A stretch of DNA of 64,000 nt from Neoceratodus forsteri (taxonomy: Eukaryota; Chordata; Ceratodontiformes; Ceratodontidae): assembly GCA_016271365.2 (NCBI GenBank), contig CM057459.1, positions 493,595,501 through 493,659,500 on the forward strand, written 5' to 3'. The first letter of the stretch is position 1. Each line of letters opens with the position of its first letter. Position numbers and translations under genes: made by a program. This document shows positions 1-10,559 of the stretch, in pieces. Below the pieces are notes generated by a model. The model saw nothing but the letters and a program-made list of their open reading frames with translations, ran no database searches and had not been told where the DNA came from.

Positions 1-2892
1 ACCTTAGAAAGGCAATTCAAACTCTCAACCTGGAACACCCTTAACTCGCCCCTCCTACCCAAAATTGTGGGCCTAAAATATCAAATAAACACTCTGCTCT
101 GTAAGTAGGCAGAATGGCAACTTCTCCAATCCAAGCATAAAATGTGGGAAGGAGATGACAAAGGGGGCAAGCTATTAGCCTATCATCTGTGTAAGCAGCA
201 AGCTGCATCTCGAATACTGGCACATAAGAAAGGGAAGAGGGAAGTGGTTTCCATTCCTAAAGAGATTAAAAAATGATGCATCTCTTTTATCAGGACCTTT
301 ATAGGTCTCAATCCAAGGCCCTACCTGCTGAACTATCCGCAAATCTGTTGAAGTTCTGCAAAGGGATCAATCTCCCTACTCTTTCTCAAGCCACACATGC
401 AGATTGGATGTACCCATTACTGCCACCGAACTACAGTTTGCCCTCTCACATATGGCGAAAGGCAATGCAACTGGACCAGATGGGATGACGTTTGAACTGT
501 ACCAGCTAATTAAAGCTGAAATTACCGCACCCCCCCCCCACTGAGAGCTTTGCAGGAAGCCCAAACTGCAGTTTCCCTGCCACCCACCATGCAAGGAGCA
601 ATTATAACTTTAATACCTAAAAAGTCTGCCAATGTCATGGATTTTGCCAACTTTAGGCCTATCTCATTTCTCTCGGTAGACACTAAGTTGCTAGCCAAGG
701 TACTGGCAAACAGACTGGAACAGGTTCTTTCCACTGTCTTCCACCCCTTGCAGTCTGGTTTCTCAAAAGGTAAATCTGGGGCAGTTAATTTGCACTTAGT
801 CCTCAGTCTCAATGGCTAGCACTTCAGTCATCAACCCCTATGGCAGCATTGGTCATCGACTTCTCGAAGGCTTTTGATTCCCTGGAGTGGGATTACCTTC
901 AGAACATACTTCATATGTATGGATTTGGAGATTACTTCTGCTCCTGGGTCTCTACCCTATACCACCTCCCAACAGCCAGAATACTCACCAATCGAGATAT
1001 CTCCTCCCCTTTTTCCTTACAGTGGGGCACCAGGTAAGGTTGCCTCCTTTCGCCTTTTCTTTTTCTTATTGCCTTTGACCCCCTGATCAGGAAGCTGCAA
1101 CAAACTACTGGCATTGCCAGAATCTCAGTCGGTCCCAGATCCTTTTTGGTGAATGCATATGCCAATGACATGCTACTTACATTGTCCAATCCTAACTCTT
1201 CTCTACCTTCAATGATACCGGTACCACAAGACTTTGCCTCCCTTTCTGGACTTTTAATTAATTAGAAGAAAACACTTCTATCCCCGCTTAATTCAAGGTG
1301 CAGCAAACTTTGCCTAAATGGTACTGACATCACCTGGGCCCCCCATGGATTCCCATATCTCGGAATATTTATTTCTTTGGCTTGATCTGACATTGAGAAG
1401 GATAACTTTCATCCGTTGATGTCAGCTCTGAATATGGAAGTCCAGAGATGGCGCAAGCTGCAACTGACCCTTAAAGGCAAAGTAGCAGCAGTACGTATGT
1501 TCATATTTCCGAGAATCGCATACCTGCTGAGTAATCTTCCAATCCCCTAAACCCAGAAATTGTTTTCTTCTATGGGAAAACTGATTTCCTCCTTTCTTTG
1601 GGAAGGTAAGGCAGCCCGCTGGGGACACACAAAACTGAGAGCACATTGGTCTAGGGGTGGGCTTGGGCTTCCCTGGATGATGGGTTATCACTTAGCCTTT
1701 TGTGTAGCTCAAGCCACTGCTTGGTTTGTCCCAAGACGGACCCCTCCCCACAATGGATACATTTGGAATCAGCACTGATGCAGAGCAACTCACTCTTCTC
1801 ACTGCTGACCAATACAAAAACTCCAGGGTCTTTGATTACCCCTATTTTGTATGAGACTTGTAAGGCATGGCAGCGAGCTATGGCCCTTACAAATGTTCCA
1901 AAGCCAGCTGGCTTCCCCCCAATCGCCCAATTATATACGTCCCTTTATGGAACATTAGGCTTATCCTGATAGATTGCAAGCCCCTTTTCTGGCAGCATTG
2001 GGCAGACAAAGGGATCCACAAAGTGGGAGACCTTCTCCTCCTGGATGATAAAACCATGATGTAATTCGAGCAACTACAGGAGCGCTTTGCCCTGAAGGCA
2101 CAAGACTTCTGGAGGTATCTACAGATAAGAAGCGTGCTTCACCCTCTGTTGACCAAAGCTCATATTGAGAGTGAGTGGAGCTTCCTGACCATGCTGCATA
2201 AACCCACATAGGGCCAGGGCCTAGTGGGAATCATTTACAGGACATTGAGAGACTTGCAGCCAGATACTACCTCCAAGTGTCGGCTAGCGTGGGAGACGGA
2301 GCTTCAACGCTCCCTAACCACACAGCAGTGGCTCATCTGTTTAAGCGCTGCTCACACAGCATACGAAGATGCCAAAAGCCAGTTGATAGAGCTAAAAATA
2401 CTTCTCAGATGATACAGGACACCTGCCATGCTCCACAAGCTGAAAGTACTGAGTCATGCCAGATGCTGGCAATGTCAGGCCACCCCAGCCCATCTCCTTC
2501 ACATTCTGTGGACCTGCCCCGAGCTTCACTAATTTTGGACTCTGGTACTGAAGGATTGTTCTCAGATTGTGGGCAAAGAGATCCTACACTCCCACAACAA
2601 TCTCCTGCTAGGTGATGTCTCAACAGTGGATACACTACCTGCCTCACTCAATGCATGGCTCTTGGTGGTGGTTATGGAAGCTAAGAGAGCCATCCTGATG
2701 CAACGGAAACAGCCCACCTCTCCCTCGGTCCTTACCTGGAGGTTGGCTCTGGACAGACTTGCCATGTTTGAAAGAGTCACGGCTACAGGGAAAGGTCACC
2801 TTCCTAAATATCAAAGGAAATGGGATGCATATCAACACTCACACATTTGTGAGATCCTGCCCTCTCCCCCTGGTAATCCTCCTTTAATATGA
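1..2892 (+). pseudogene. L1-like ORF2 (reverse transcriptase), decayed
   Basis: In life ORF2 nicks target DNA and reverse-transcribes the element's own RNA at the nick. Visible RT motifs are the FRPIS block near 652, the QSGF block near 750, the DFSKAFDSLEWDYL block at 858-898 and the catalytic box at 1,158-1,169. That box reads YAND instead of the usual YADD, so the first catalytic aspartate is changed to asparagine. Stops and frameshifts interrupt every frame, for example near 486, 819, 1,086, 1,260 and 1,385. The C-terminal segment (1,560-2,890) keeps the L1 pattern with FLWEGK, GGLGLP and a CWQC-H-C knuckle. It is certainly non-functional. The endonuclease domain would lie left of the window. 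Confidence 0.85.
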
Positions 2893-3410
2893 CTTTATCC
2901 ATACCCAGTATTACTCACTAGTCTCTGCCCACTAATACTGCTGCTACTAAGACAGAGAGGCCTCACCTCACCATCCTATCAGAAGCTCTTCTTTTACCCT
3001 TAACTGTTTTTCTTCTACAACTTCATTTCCTCCTTCAACCCTTGCTAAGGGAGTATTTTCAGTGCTCAGGAAACATCATGCAAGGCCTGATAATCTACAA
3101 GGCTGTGTTAGTGTAAGGCCCTACTTGGACTCTGACTCAAATTTATAGTTTGTTACTGCTTGTTGTTAGGTATATGCTTATAGTTAGACTTGGACTGTCT
3201 TTAGTAACTGTTTTTTCTGTAAGAACCGCACCACATATATATATTCTCCAGCATATGGTTGTAAGAGTGCGTTTAGTCACCACCTGATAAGACATATGCT
3301 GCGTGTTTAAGCATATTGGAATAGTTTTATGTACTAAACACCTATGTACCTATTTTGTATACTGTTAACTCATGGAAAGATAAAACAATAAAATCTTACA
3401 TGATAAAAAA
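1..3410 (+). mobile_element. L1/Tx1-type LINE, 3' part, cut by window start
   Basis: This is the C-terminal two thirds of an L1-like ORF2 followed by a 3'UTR of about 500 bp. It ends near 3,365-3,410 in an A-rich tail with overlapping AATAAA-type signals. The order is that of L1 ORF2: an alpha-helical linker (1-480), reverse transcriptase (about 550-1,270), a C-terminal segment with the L1-type FLWEGK motif (1,560-1,780) and a C-terminal Cys-rich knuckle with CWQC spacing near 2,460. The 5' end lies outside the window. Family assignment is by protein similarity and is firm at the L1-superfamily level only. Confidence 0.85.
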
Positions 3411-4040
3411 CAAAACAAGAGGAACAGACCAGTGATTTTTGTTTGAGGACCTCAAAGACTGATGACAACTCTTAGGTAGCAGAAACTGCACCAGAGGAGA
3501 AGTCAGGGTTTCTCTTAGATCAGGACCGTTGCTCCACAGCACTACATAAATGATAATTGGTGTTGCCTCAGACAGCCCAGAAAGATTTTTTCCCCATAAT
3601 ACAGTATGTCTTACTTGTAAAAATGTGCACTGCCAAATACTGAGGTGCACAGCAGGACAGGAGTGGTGTTTCACAGCCCCACAGAATAACTGACTGTTGG
3701 CTTACACAGTCAAAAAAATATTTGTTTTCGATGATATTTCTTACATGAAAAAAAAAATCTGCACTGCCAAACTATTAAGGTACACAACAGAACAGTTGCT
3801 TCAAAGTCATATACACACAGCTGACTGTTAACAGTCTCACACAGATCAAATGTTTCAGGTGATCATGTGATCAGCTGGGTTTACTGTTACAGAGAAAACA
3901 TGAGTACAGTCATTCATTGGAAGTGGATGGAGGACAGGTTGTACTGGTCACCTTTTTGGAACAATGCTACATGAGTACAGGGGGATGCTGGGTGCTATAA
4001 AGGTGCTGGCAGGGTGAGGTGGTTGAGAGCTAGGCCAACT
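3411..4040. other. No recognisable feature
   Basis: About 630 bp of moderately AT-rich sequence between two LINE fragments. I see no coding similarity, tRNA-like box or terminal repeat. Two short stretches resemble each other loosely (near 3,595-3,665 and 3,740-3,800, both with a 'ctgcactgccaaa'-like core), which may be the remains of a duplication. Confidence 0.4.
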
Positions 4041-4045
4041 GATTC

Positions 4046-4705
4046 CCCCATTATTTATTTAGTTATTTATTTATTTATTAGAAGAGTGAGATGATACTTT
4101 TGAGCACAAGTGCTCTTTAATGGTATACCCTGAAGATCACGAAGAAATAGAGGAGCAGTCGAAACCCGCGCAGTCAAAACAGCATGTGCAGTTTGGAGAT
4201 AGTTTATTTATATTAGCGTGTTTTTTCACCATGCACTTTTGGGGTGTCCAGACAGCTTGCTGTTTGATCGCATCAGTTTTGACTGCACATTTATCTGGGT
4301 AATCACTCATTTACAAAGGTTCCACGTCAAAGTTACAAGTTTTACAACAAATGACACAGTAGAATTACAACATGTTACAATTAGGTAAGAGACAGGGCGA
4401 ATGACCTCATTCCAGTGGGAAAGCTTGTCTAGCAGAACAAGAAACATCAAAATGTGTAAGTGCAAAGCTGACTGAAGAAGAACAGGTTCCAGCCGCAGGC
4501 TGCTGGAGAGAGATAGCAGAGAATGACAGTGATGATTACAACTAGTTCAATGACAAATTGCACTTGTACTTAACTGCTAGTGCGGCCTGCAAGGATTTTC
4601 TGAACTGGGCAAACCTGGGGAGGTTCAACATGGATTCTGGCAGTTCATTTTGCCATCCTGCAGCCCCACTGGCAAAGGAACTTAGTCCTGGGAATGGGAC
4701 AAAAA
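4046..4705 (-). mobile_element. LINE 3' end (L2/CR1 clade), reverse orientation
   Basis: Read on the minus strand, 4,705-4,560 translates into a LINE C-terminal tail of the FASGAAG...WNELPESML...FRKSLKA type. This is the region just after the RT domain in Jockey/CR1/L2-clade elements. It is followed by a 3'UTR that ends in a (TAAA)n-like tract at 4,046-4,080. The fragment is 5' truncated, as is usual for target-primed insertion. The exact family is not determined. Confidence 0.6.
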
Positions 4706-5725
4706 TGGGAATAAAATTGGGAAAAATGTATGACTAAAAAAAAAAGCATTACTCAGACTGCACAGGAAGTCAGGAAAATCCCCAACCAGAAACCTTCGGA
4801 AATTACCAGTCCGTGTTGTTTTTACTATTTCTGCAATTTTAGCAGCTGTTTTGAAATGAAGAGAGGCCTATGTTTATCCTTCACAACCGAAAGAAAAATA
4901 CAGTTTTGCATGGGGACACATTTATTCTCTTTCCTAGAACTTGAGGAATTGGTCTCATATAACCCACTGTTTTATTTAGGCTCTGATAAATGTATGATTA
5001 AAAACTTCTTTACTAACTGTGACACATCTACATTAATAAGGTGTCAGATCTCTTCCTGCCCTTTTCTATGATAATTCTTTAACATCAACATTTGATATAA
5101 AACCTGATTCCTCTGCTCAGGCTGCTTTCACACTTAATGCAGGGAGCTGTGTGGCCCCAAAAGTGTGTATACTCTAAATCTAGGTACCACATTTTAATGA
5201 TCCAACAAAGAATTCAAATTTCTATAAAAAAGGCTTAAGTTGAGAAGTATTATATGATCTGGGTGGCTGAGTACCAGCCTTGCCCTACTGGTGATGACAG
5301 TTAAAATCTCATTTTGGGCCACAAAGAAATTTGTGGGTGTATCAGGTCACTATTTGAGTGCTGCATACAGTATCATCCCCATTTAAATGTTTTTGAATGG
5401 TGCATGATGGGAAAATTCTGTCTTTATTTGAGTACAGTTCTGATTAAATGTCTCATGCAACTAGTGGACAGCTGGTTACCATTTGAGTTGCTAAGGCTCT
5501 GCCGAGAAAATCTCCCGATCTCTGAAATCTCGTCACTGCAAGTTTTTGCTGAACTCTGAATGAGCTGCTGGATATGCTTTTGGTTTAAAGCCACATTTTG
5601 CTGCTGTGGAGAGAAAAGAACAAATCAACTAGTTGACAACTCACTGCGATCAAATAAAGGGAATGAGCTGCTAACTGGCTGCACAATAGGTTTAATGTGA
5701 ACAGTACCTACCAGACCAAGTACTG
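4706..5725. other. No recognisable feature
   Basis: About 1 kb with no recognisable coding similarity. An open frame of 113 codons (4,730-5,071, +) has no motif and an unremarkable composition, so I do not call it a gene. An A-rich patch at 4,728-4,745 could be the tail of an old retroposon. Confidence 0.4.
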
Positions 5726-5729
5726 TATA

Positions 5730-6045
5730 TGTGGCCGTTATCCAAGTGATGCACATTGAGTGTATGTGGTTATTGTTTAAGTGGTACATACCAGGATTAT
5801 ATGTTCATTATTTGAATTGTGCATACCAGAACCATGCAGTCATTATCTCCGTGGTATATGAAGAGCACACATGGTCATTATCTGAGTGGTATATGCCAGA
5901 AACATGTGTCCATGAACTCAGTGGTACACGATGAATATAACAATATGTGTTCATTGTCAAAGAGGTACCTACTAGAAACTTGCAGTCATTATCTGAGTAG
6001 TACATGACATTTACAGTATGTGTTCATTATCTAAGTACTATAGTA
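5730..6045. repeat. 36-bp minisatellite, left block
   Basis: About nine degenerate units built on 'cattatctgagtggtac' followed by a variable half ('ataccagaaacatgtg'-like). Anchors fall near 5,737, 5,771, 5,806, 5,840, 5,876, 5,911, 5,952, 5,987 and 6,024, giving spacings of 34-41 bp. Because the period is a multiple of three, several frames stay open across the array; these are not genes. Confidence 0.8.
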
Positions 6046-6555
6046 CAGGTATCCCTACTAAATACCTATACTCAGGATCCCGACATTCAGGGATTCTGAG
6101 TTTGGCAGCCTGACACACGCACCCACCTAACAGAAGGAAGCTGGTGCTGGCAGGGGTAAGGTAGTGGATGCGATGAACCACTACCCTACCCCTAGTCGGG
6201 CACCACAAGCAAGGAGGAAATGCAGAAATTGGCTGAGCTGCTCCTGTGGCAGGGAGGGCTAGGCCACTAGCAGCTCGGCCACCATCGTGCTCTTGACCCA
6301 GGTTCTGTTCCTGGGAGGTGAAATTTGTTTTCACGCTATTGTTGCCCCCATGACTTTTTTAACCTATTCCAAGTTCAGCTCCCCCTCGGAGTTGGTTATT
6401 TTAGTTACAGGGGGTGTGGGGGCTTGCCCCCACATTGCACTAAGACCCTGTTGGTCTTCCGATAGTCGGTCTCCTGAACTCGGGGCTTATGGAGTTCGAG
6501 AGACTGACTGTCAGGATTGCATAGTAAATCCATAATACATGATACATATATATAT
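6046..6555. other. Insertion splitting the 36-bp minisatellite
   Basis: About 500 bp of clearly GC-richer sequence separates two blocks of the same minisatellite. It has no recognisable coding region. A pyrimidine-rich half and short internal inverted stretches are present, for example 'gggggtgtggggg' facing 'cttgcccccac' near 6,411-6,435. A non-autonomous transposon or retroposon is the simplest explanation, but I cannot identify clear terminal repeats or a target duplication. Confidence 0.45.
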
Positions 6556-6559
6556 CCAC

Positions 6560-6700
6560 ATGTTCATTATCTGAGTATTATTGCACATGAACAATGTAAG
6601 TGCATGTTATCTTGAGTGGCATACATCTGATGTATGGGTCATTATTAGAGTAGTGCATGCCAAGCTAACTGTTTTTAATCTCAGTGGTATGTACTAGGTC
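6560..6700. repeat. 36-bp minisatellite, right block
   Basis: Four more units of the array at 5,730-6,045, with the 'attatctgagt' core near 6,565, 6,606, 6,641 and 6,676. The orientation matches the left block, so the two were one array before the intervening insertion. Confidence 0.7.
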
Positions 6701-6967
6701 TGATTAAAAAATATATACAACATGCAAAAACAGCCATGTTAGAAAAATAGCCAGCAGTACAACTATGTGATATCTGAAAGTGGAAAAGAGCCAAGTTAGA
6801 TGGCTGGACATTTATCTAAATGTGTGATATCTTAACAGGAACTCAGAAAGCATTTGTGATGGGAGAACCTTGTACAACACACAAAGGCTTGCACCTTCTA
6901 TTAATCCAAATGCAGAGTCCATCTTTATTCCGCTTGAGAGAAATGGCTAATGTCAGTAATAGGAATT

Positions 6968-7585
6968 CAAAAGCATAGAATTTGTTGGCAGATAAGGACC
7001 TATTGGCCAACCCAATCTGCTCATTTTGTCACTGCTTATACCGTTACCTCAGACCCTACTTCATCTCCAGCTACTCCCCCCACTTTCCTACCAAGATTCC
7101 TTTCTGACTATCCCAGGCACGCTTGAAGTCCAGCACACAGTTTTCGCCACCAATGTTTCTACAGGAAGACTTCCTGGTGTCCACACTCTTTCAATAAAGA
7201 AGTACTTCCTCACATCCTTCCTAAATTCCCCTCTTCCAGGTTCATGGCATTCCCCCTTGTTCTCATACCCTTTTTCTTCTGAGTAAATACTCCCCTCCTT
7301 TACCTTACTCACCCCTGTGAGGTGCTCATTGGTCTTTATCATGTGCCCCCATCCCTCCTCTCTTCCAGGTTGCACATATTGAGATTCTTCAGTCTCACCT
7401 CATAGGGCTTATGATGCAGCCCATGCACCATTTTAGATATCTTCCTCTGGACATCCTCCACCCTGTGTATGTCCTTCCTGAGATGTGGTCCCCAGAACTG
7501 GACACAGTGCTCCAGGTGGGGTCTTACCATCAATCAATACAGTGGTAACATCACCTCTCTCCTTCTGCTGGTGATTTCCCCACCC
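6968..7585 (-). mobile_element. CR1 LINE, 3' half (split element)
   Basis: The minus strand encodes the CR1 C-terminal module: ITSRRREVMLPLY, VRPHLEHCVQFWGPHL, then RVEDVQR, PYE-RL and LEERR at 7,585-7,340. A 3'UTR follows and ends at 6,968 with the CR1-type terminal octamer (catagaat on the plus strand). A stop follows LPLY near 7,534. The missing upstream part resumes at 8,823 without loss of protein order, so the LINE at 7,586-8,822 inserted into this CR1. Confidence 0.85.
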
Positions 7586-8822
7586 TTTTTTTATTTATTT
7601 ATTTAAAAGTTGAGAACCGGGAAAGGCACACTGAGCCGGGGCTCATTTCCAGGTGTGACCCAGGGAAATGAGGTACAGGAGAATAAATAACAATCACATC
7701 ATATAAGCAGTTGAAGATATTAGAGACATCACTATAACAGATAGCAGTAATGAGGACTAATGCAATACTAATATACTAAGTTTGATCTGTATACAATGAG
7801 GATCTAAGCGTGGGTGAATCAATACATCTATACAGTTATGTACAAAGTAGCTGGACTAGACAGACACAGCTTCAGAATTATGCTCGGGGGAGGCAGGTGC
7901 AGGGTGGTGGAGGGATGAGTTTTATTTGCTGCTTGAGGGATGGGAATGAGGGGGAGTCTTGAAGGCTAGTGAGAAGTTGGTTCCAGAGGTGGGGGAGACA
8001 GGATGAGAAGGCAGACAGGCCTGAAGTAGACCAGCTATGAGGGATGGAGAAGGTGCAGGGGCAAAAGGAGCACAAGGAGTAGGAAGGTAATGGGCAGGAG
8101 TGAGGGTGGAGGTGAGGTAAGGGGGAAGGCGGTCGAACCAGTACTTGGCAATGAAGGTTAAGGAGTGGATGTGTCTTCTGTGTGAGAGGGAGGGAAAGTT
8201 TAAGGAGGAAAGGAGAGCACAATGATGAGTCTGAAGTGGGGAGTTGGTAGCAAAGTGGCAGAAGGAGTAGAGGAGGGAATCTTGGTGGGAAAGGGTGGTG
8301 GTGGGGGCCAAAGCATAGGTAACATCATCATAATCGAATGGGGGGGGATGGTCTGGGAGAGCATGATGTGGCAGAGGTGAAGGGGGGATGCAATCTTTAT
8401 TCCAATAGAGTACTCAGAATTTAGGGTGAAGTTTTGAGCACATGGAGTTGATATGAACAGAGTAGTCAAGGTACTGATCGAGCCAGAGACACAGGTATTT
8501 AAAGGAGGTTACAGAGTCAAGGGTGGATCCATCCAAGTTGGTGAAGGAGGGGAGGAGGTGCAGCTTAGCCAGCTTGTGGGGGGTCCCAAAAACCATGGAG
8601 ATGGTTTTCTTGAAGTTGACTTTTAGAGAGTTGTCTTGAAACCAACGGAGGACATGGTTGAAGTCAGATTGAAGGTTGGGTGGACAGGGTTGGGGGTAGG
8701 ACCGGAGGTGTAAATGATTGCGTCATCTGCATAGACATGGATACTAGAGTGTTGGGAGACAGTTTGAAGGTCATTAATAAATAATGAAAAAAGAATTGGA
8801 CCAAGAATAGATCTTTGCACCC
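7586..8822 (-). mobile_element. 5'-truncated LINE (Jockey superfamily) nested in CR1
   Basis: On the minus strand this encodes the second half of an RT: QRSILGPILFSLFINDL, an intact YADD box (about 8,727-8,735), then FKYLCLWLDQYLDYSVHI (about 8,500) and the C-terminal segment HRRHIHSLTFIAKYWFDRLPPYL (about 8,170-8,100). It ends in a 3'UTR with an AAATA-type tract at 7,586-7,605. It resembles the LINE at 39.7-43.5 kb in domain spacing and wording, so I treat the two as related. Stops and frameshifts make it non-functional. The 5' truncation point is 8,822, where the interrupted CR1 resumes. Confidence 0.75.
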
Positions 8823-9193
8823 CAGCATCCCACTGGTCCTGCCCACTGCCTTGTCATACTGCCTCGCCTCCTTGAGGTTATCAGATATGATAACTCCAAG
8901 GTTCCTTTCTTGTTTAGTGACTGTCAATACCTCTCCCACTATTTTATACATTGCCCCTGGGTTTCTGTTCCCTAGGTGCATGATTCTTCACTTTTTTGCC
9001 TTGAAACAAAGCTACCATACCCTCAACCACTCCTCAAGATTCTTCAGATCTCTACTTATTCTCTCCACCCCCTCCAAAGTATCTACCCTATTGCAGATTT
9101 TGGTGTCATCTGCAACGATGCATTCCTCCTGTTTCAGCTCTTCTGCAATGTCATTAGTGCAACCCCCAACTGTGGGGTCTTATCTGACTTTCT
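8823..9193 (-). mobile_element. CR1 LINE, upstream half of the split element
   Basis: The minus strand encodes VDTLEGVERISRDLKNLEEWL, then MHLGNRNPGAMYK and LGVIISDNLK, ending in AVGRTSGMLG at 8,823. This is exactly the CR1 segment preceding the part at 7,585, so the two are halves of one copy. The upstream side stops at about 9,193, where the repeat called here the left LTR-like copy begins. Confidence 0.8.
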
Positions 9194-9798
9194 TTGCTGT
9201 CCCAGGACTGCCTGCCATCTGCTTGCTCACTCCAGCCCCCAGGACTGCACTCTGGTGGGGAACTGTAGCAGTGACATTGCCGAGCTGCTGCCTGCACGAT
9301 GATCCTGACCATTCATGCAGCTCTTTGCACGTATTCAAGCAGCCAGCTGCACAAGCGTGTAAGTTGCCTGCTCGCACACTGGTTCTCAGTGCGATGACCT
9401 GCCAGACTGTACTTCAGTGCTGTAATCCACAGCCAGTGCATGGGACTTCCCCAGTGTGCTCCAGCTGCAGGGACACCAATTTGGGAATGGGGGAGCTGGA
9501 GGCACATGTGGGGAGAACAGACAAAACAGAGAAAGGAAGGATCCATGTCTTTGGCACCATTGCACCTTTAAGGACAGAGCGATTGCCAGTCACACTTGCA
9601 AAGGGGCTGCTTAGCATGGGAGGAGCACACTACAGAGCTCCTGACAGGTGGAAAAAGCCCCATCTAATCCAGCACCACCCAGGTAACCAGGCACAGGTGT
9701 ACCTACTAAACCACGGTGTCAGCGTCAATAAAATCTGGGCAAAAGCCCTCTAAGAAAGACTTTCATTTGAAGTACTGTGCATTTCAGCAAGAGAACCA

Positions 9799-10030
9799 CT
9801 GTCTTTTATTTTATTTTTTTTTATTTTTTATTTTAGTCTTTGGTAACCGGGTAAGACCCACTAGGCACAAGTGCCTGTTTTCAGGGGAGCACTGGGCGGT
9901 TAAGTGACTTGCTCAGAGTGACACAGTATGCAAGTGGAGGCTGTGAGAATCAAACTCAGGTCTAGTCTGCTGGATGTACCAAGCTTTTTCACATCTCGTT
10001 CCTCTAACCTCTAGGCTATACTGTCAGCCC
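9799..10030 (-). mobile_element. tRNA-derived SINE, reverse orientation
   Basis: On the minus strand a tRNA-like head (A-box region 'tagcctagaggttag', B-box-like 'gagtttgattctc') is followed by the core 'gagcaagtcacttaac', a LINE-type tail 'cttacccggttacc' and a (TAAAA)n end at 9,799-9,835. The family is the same as at 59,584-59,800. The right LTR-like copy lacks it at the equivalent site (27,245), which confirms a discrete insertion. Confidence 0.75.
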
Positions 10031-10559
10031 TGACCCCTGACCTCAGCCACAGCCAATCAGAGGTCAGGGATCTTGGCACATTAGCACAAAGAAGTTCTGG
10101 GAGAGTGACTGTGCTGTTTCTTTGATGCCCTATCTGCCAACAAATAAGGCACTCAGTGAATATTCTGCATATTAACTCTGTTGAATGACAATCTGTTGTG
10201 CCAATCAGAAGCTGCCTTTACCCAGAAAAATGTTGAGAGCAGTTCCAGAAGAGAGCAGTTAACAGTGGGCTCTCACAGACTGAGTAGGGCTTGTGGTGCT
10301 GGCCAGAGCCACTGAGGGGAGGCTGCCTGGGCTTCTTCAACCAACCATCAGGAGGTGATTCTAAGGTTTCCATGACCATTCCAGTTTACAGAGACTTGAC
10401 TGTGTGTGCTTAAAATGTCCAGATGTCATTTTTCCTGTGAAACAGACTGAAACCTGCCTTGAGAGAAAAGGAAGCAAACATATGCCACAGCTTCCAGTCT
10501 GGGTACCAGAGGGAGACTGCATACAACTGTGTGAGAAAACCTGCATCGAGCCTGCAGAC

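Noticed and set aside
5731..6005. Short repeated-peptide frames on both strands
   Set aside because: Artefacts of the 36-bp minisatellite.
5730..6045. CRISPR-like array
   Set aside because: The spacing is regular but the units are continuous degenerate repeats without unique spacers, and the context is a vertebrate genome.
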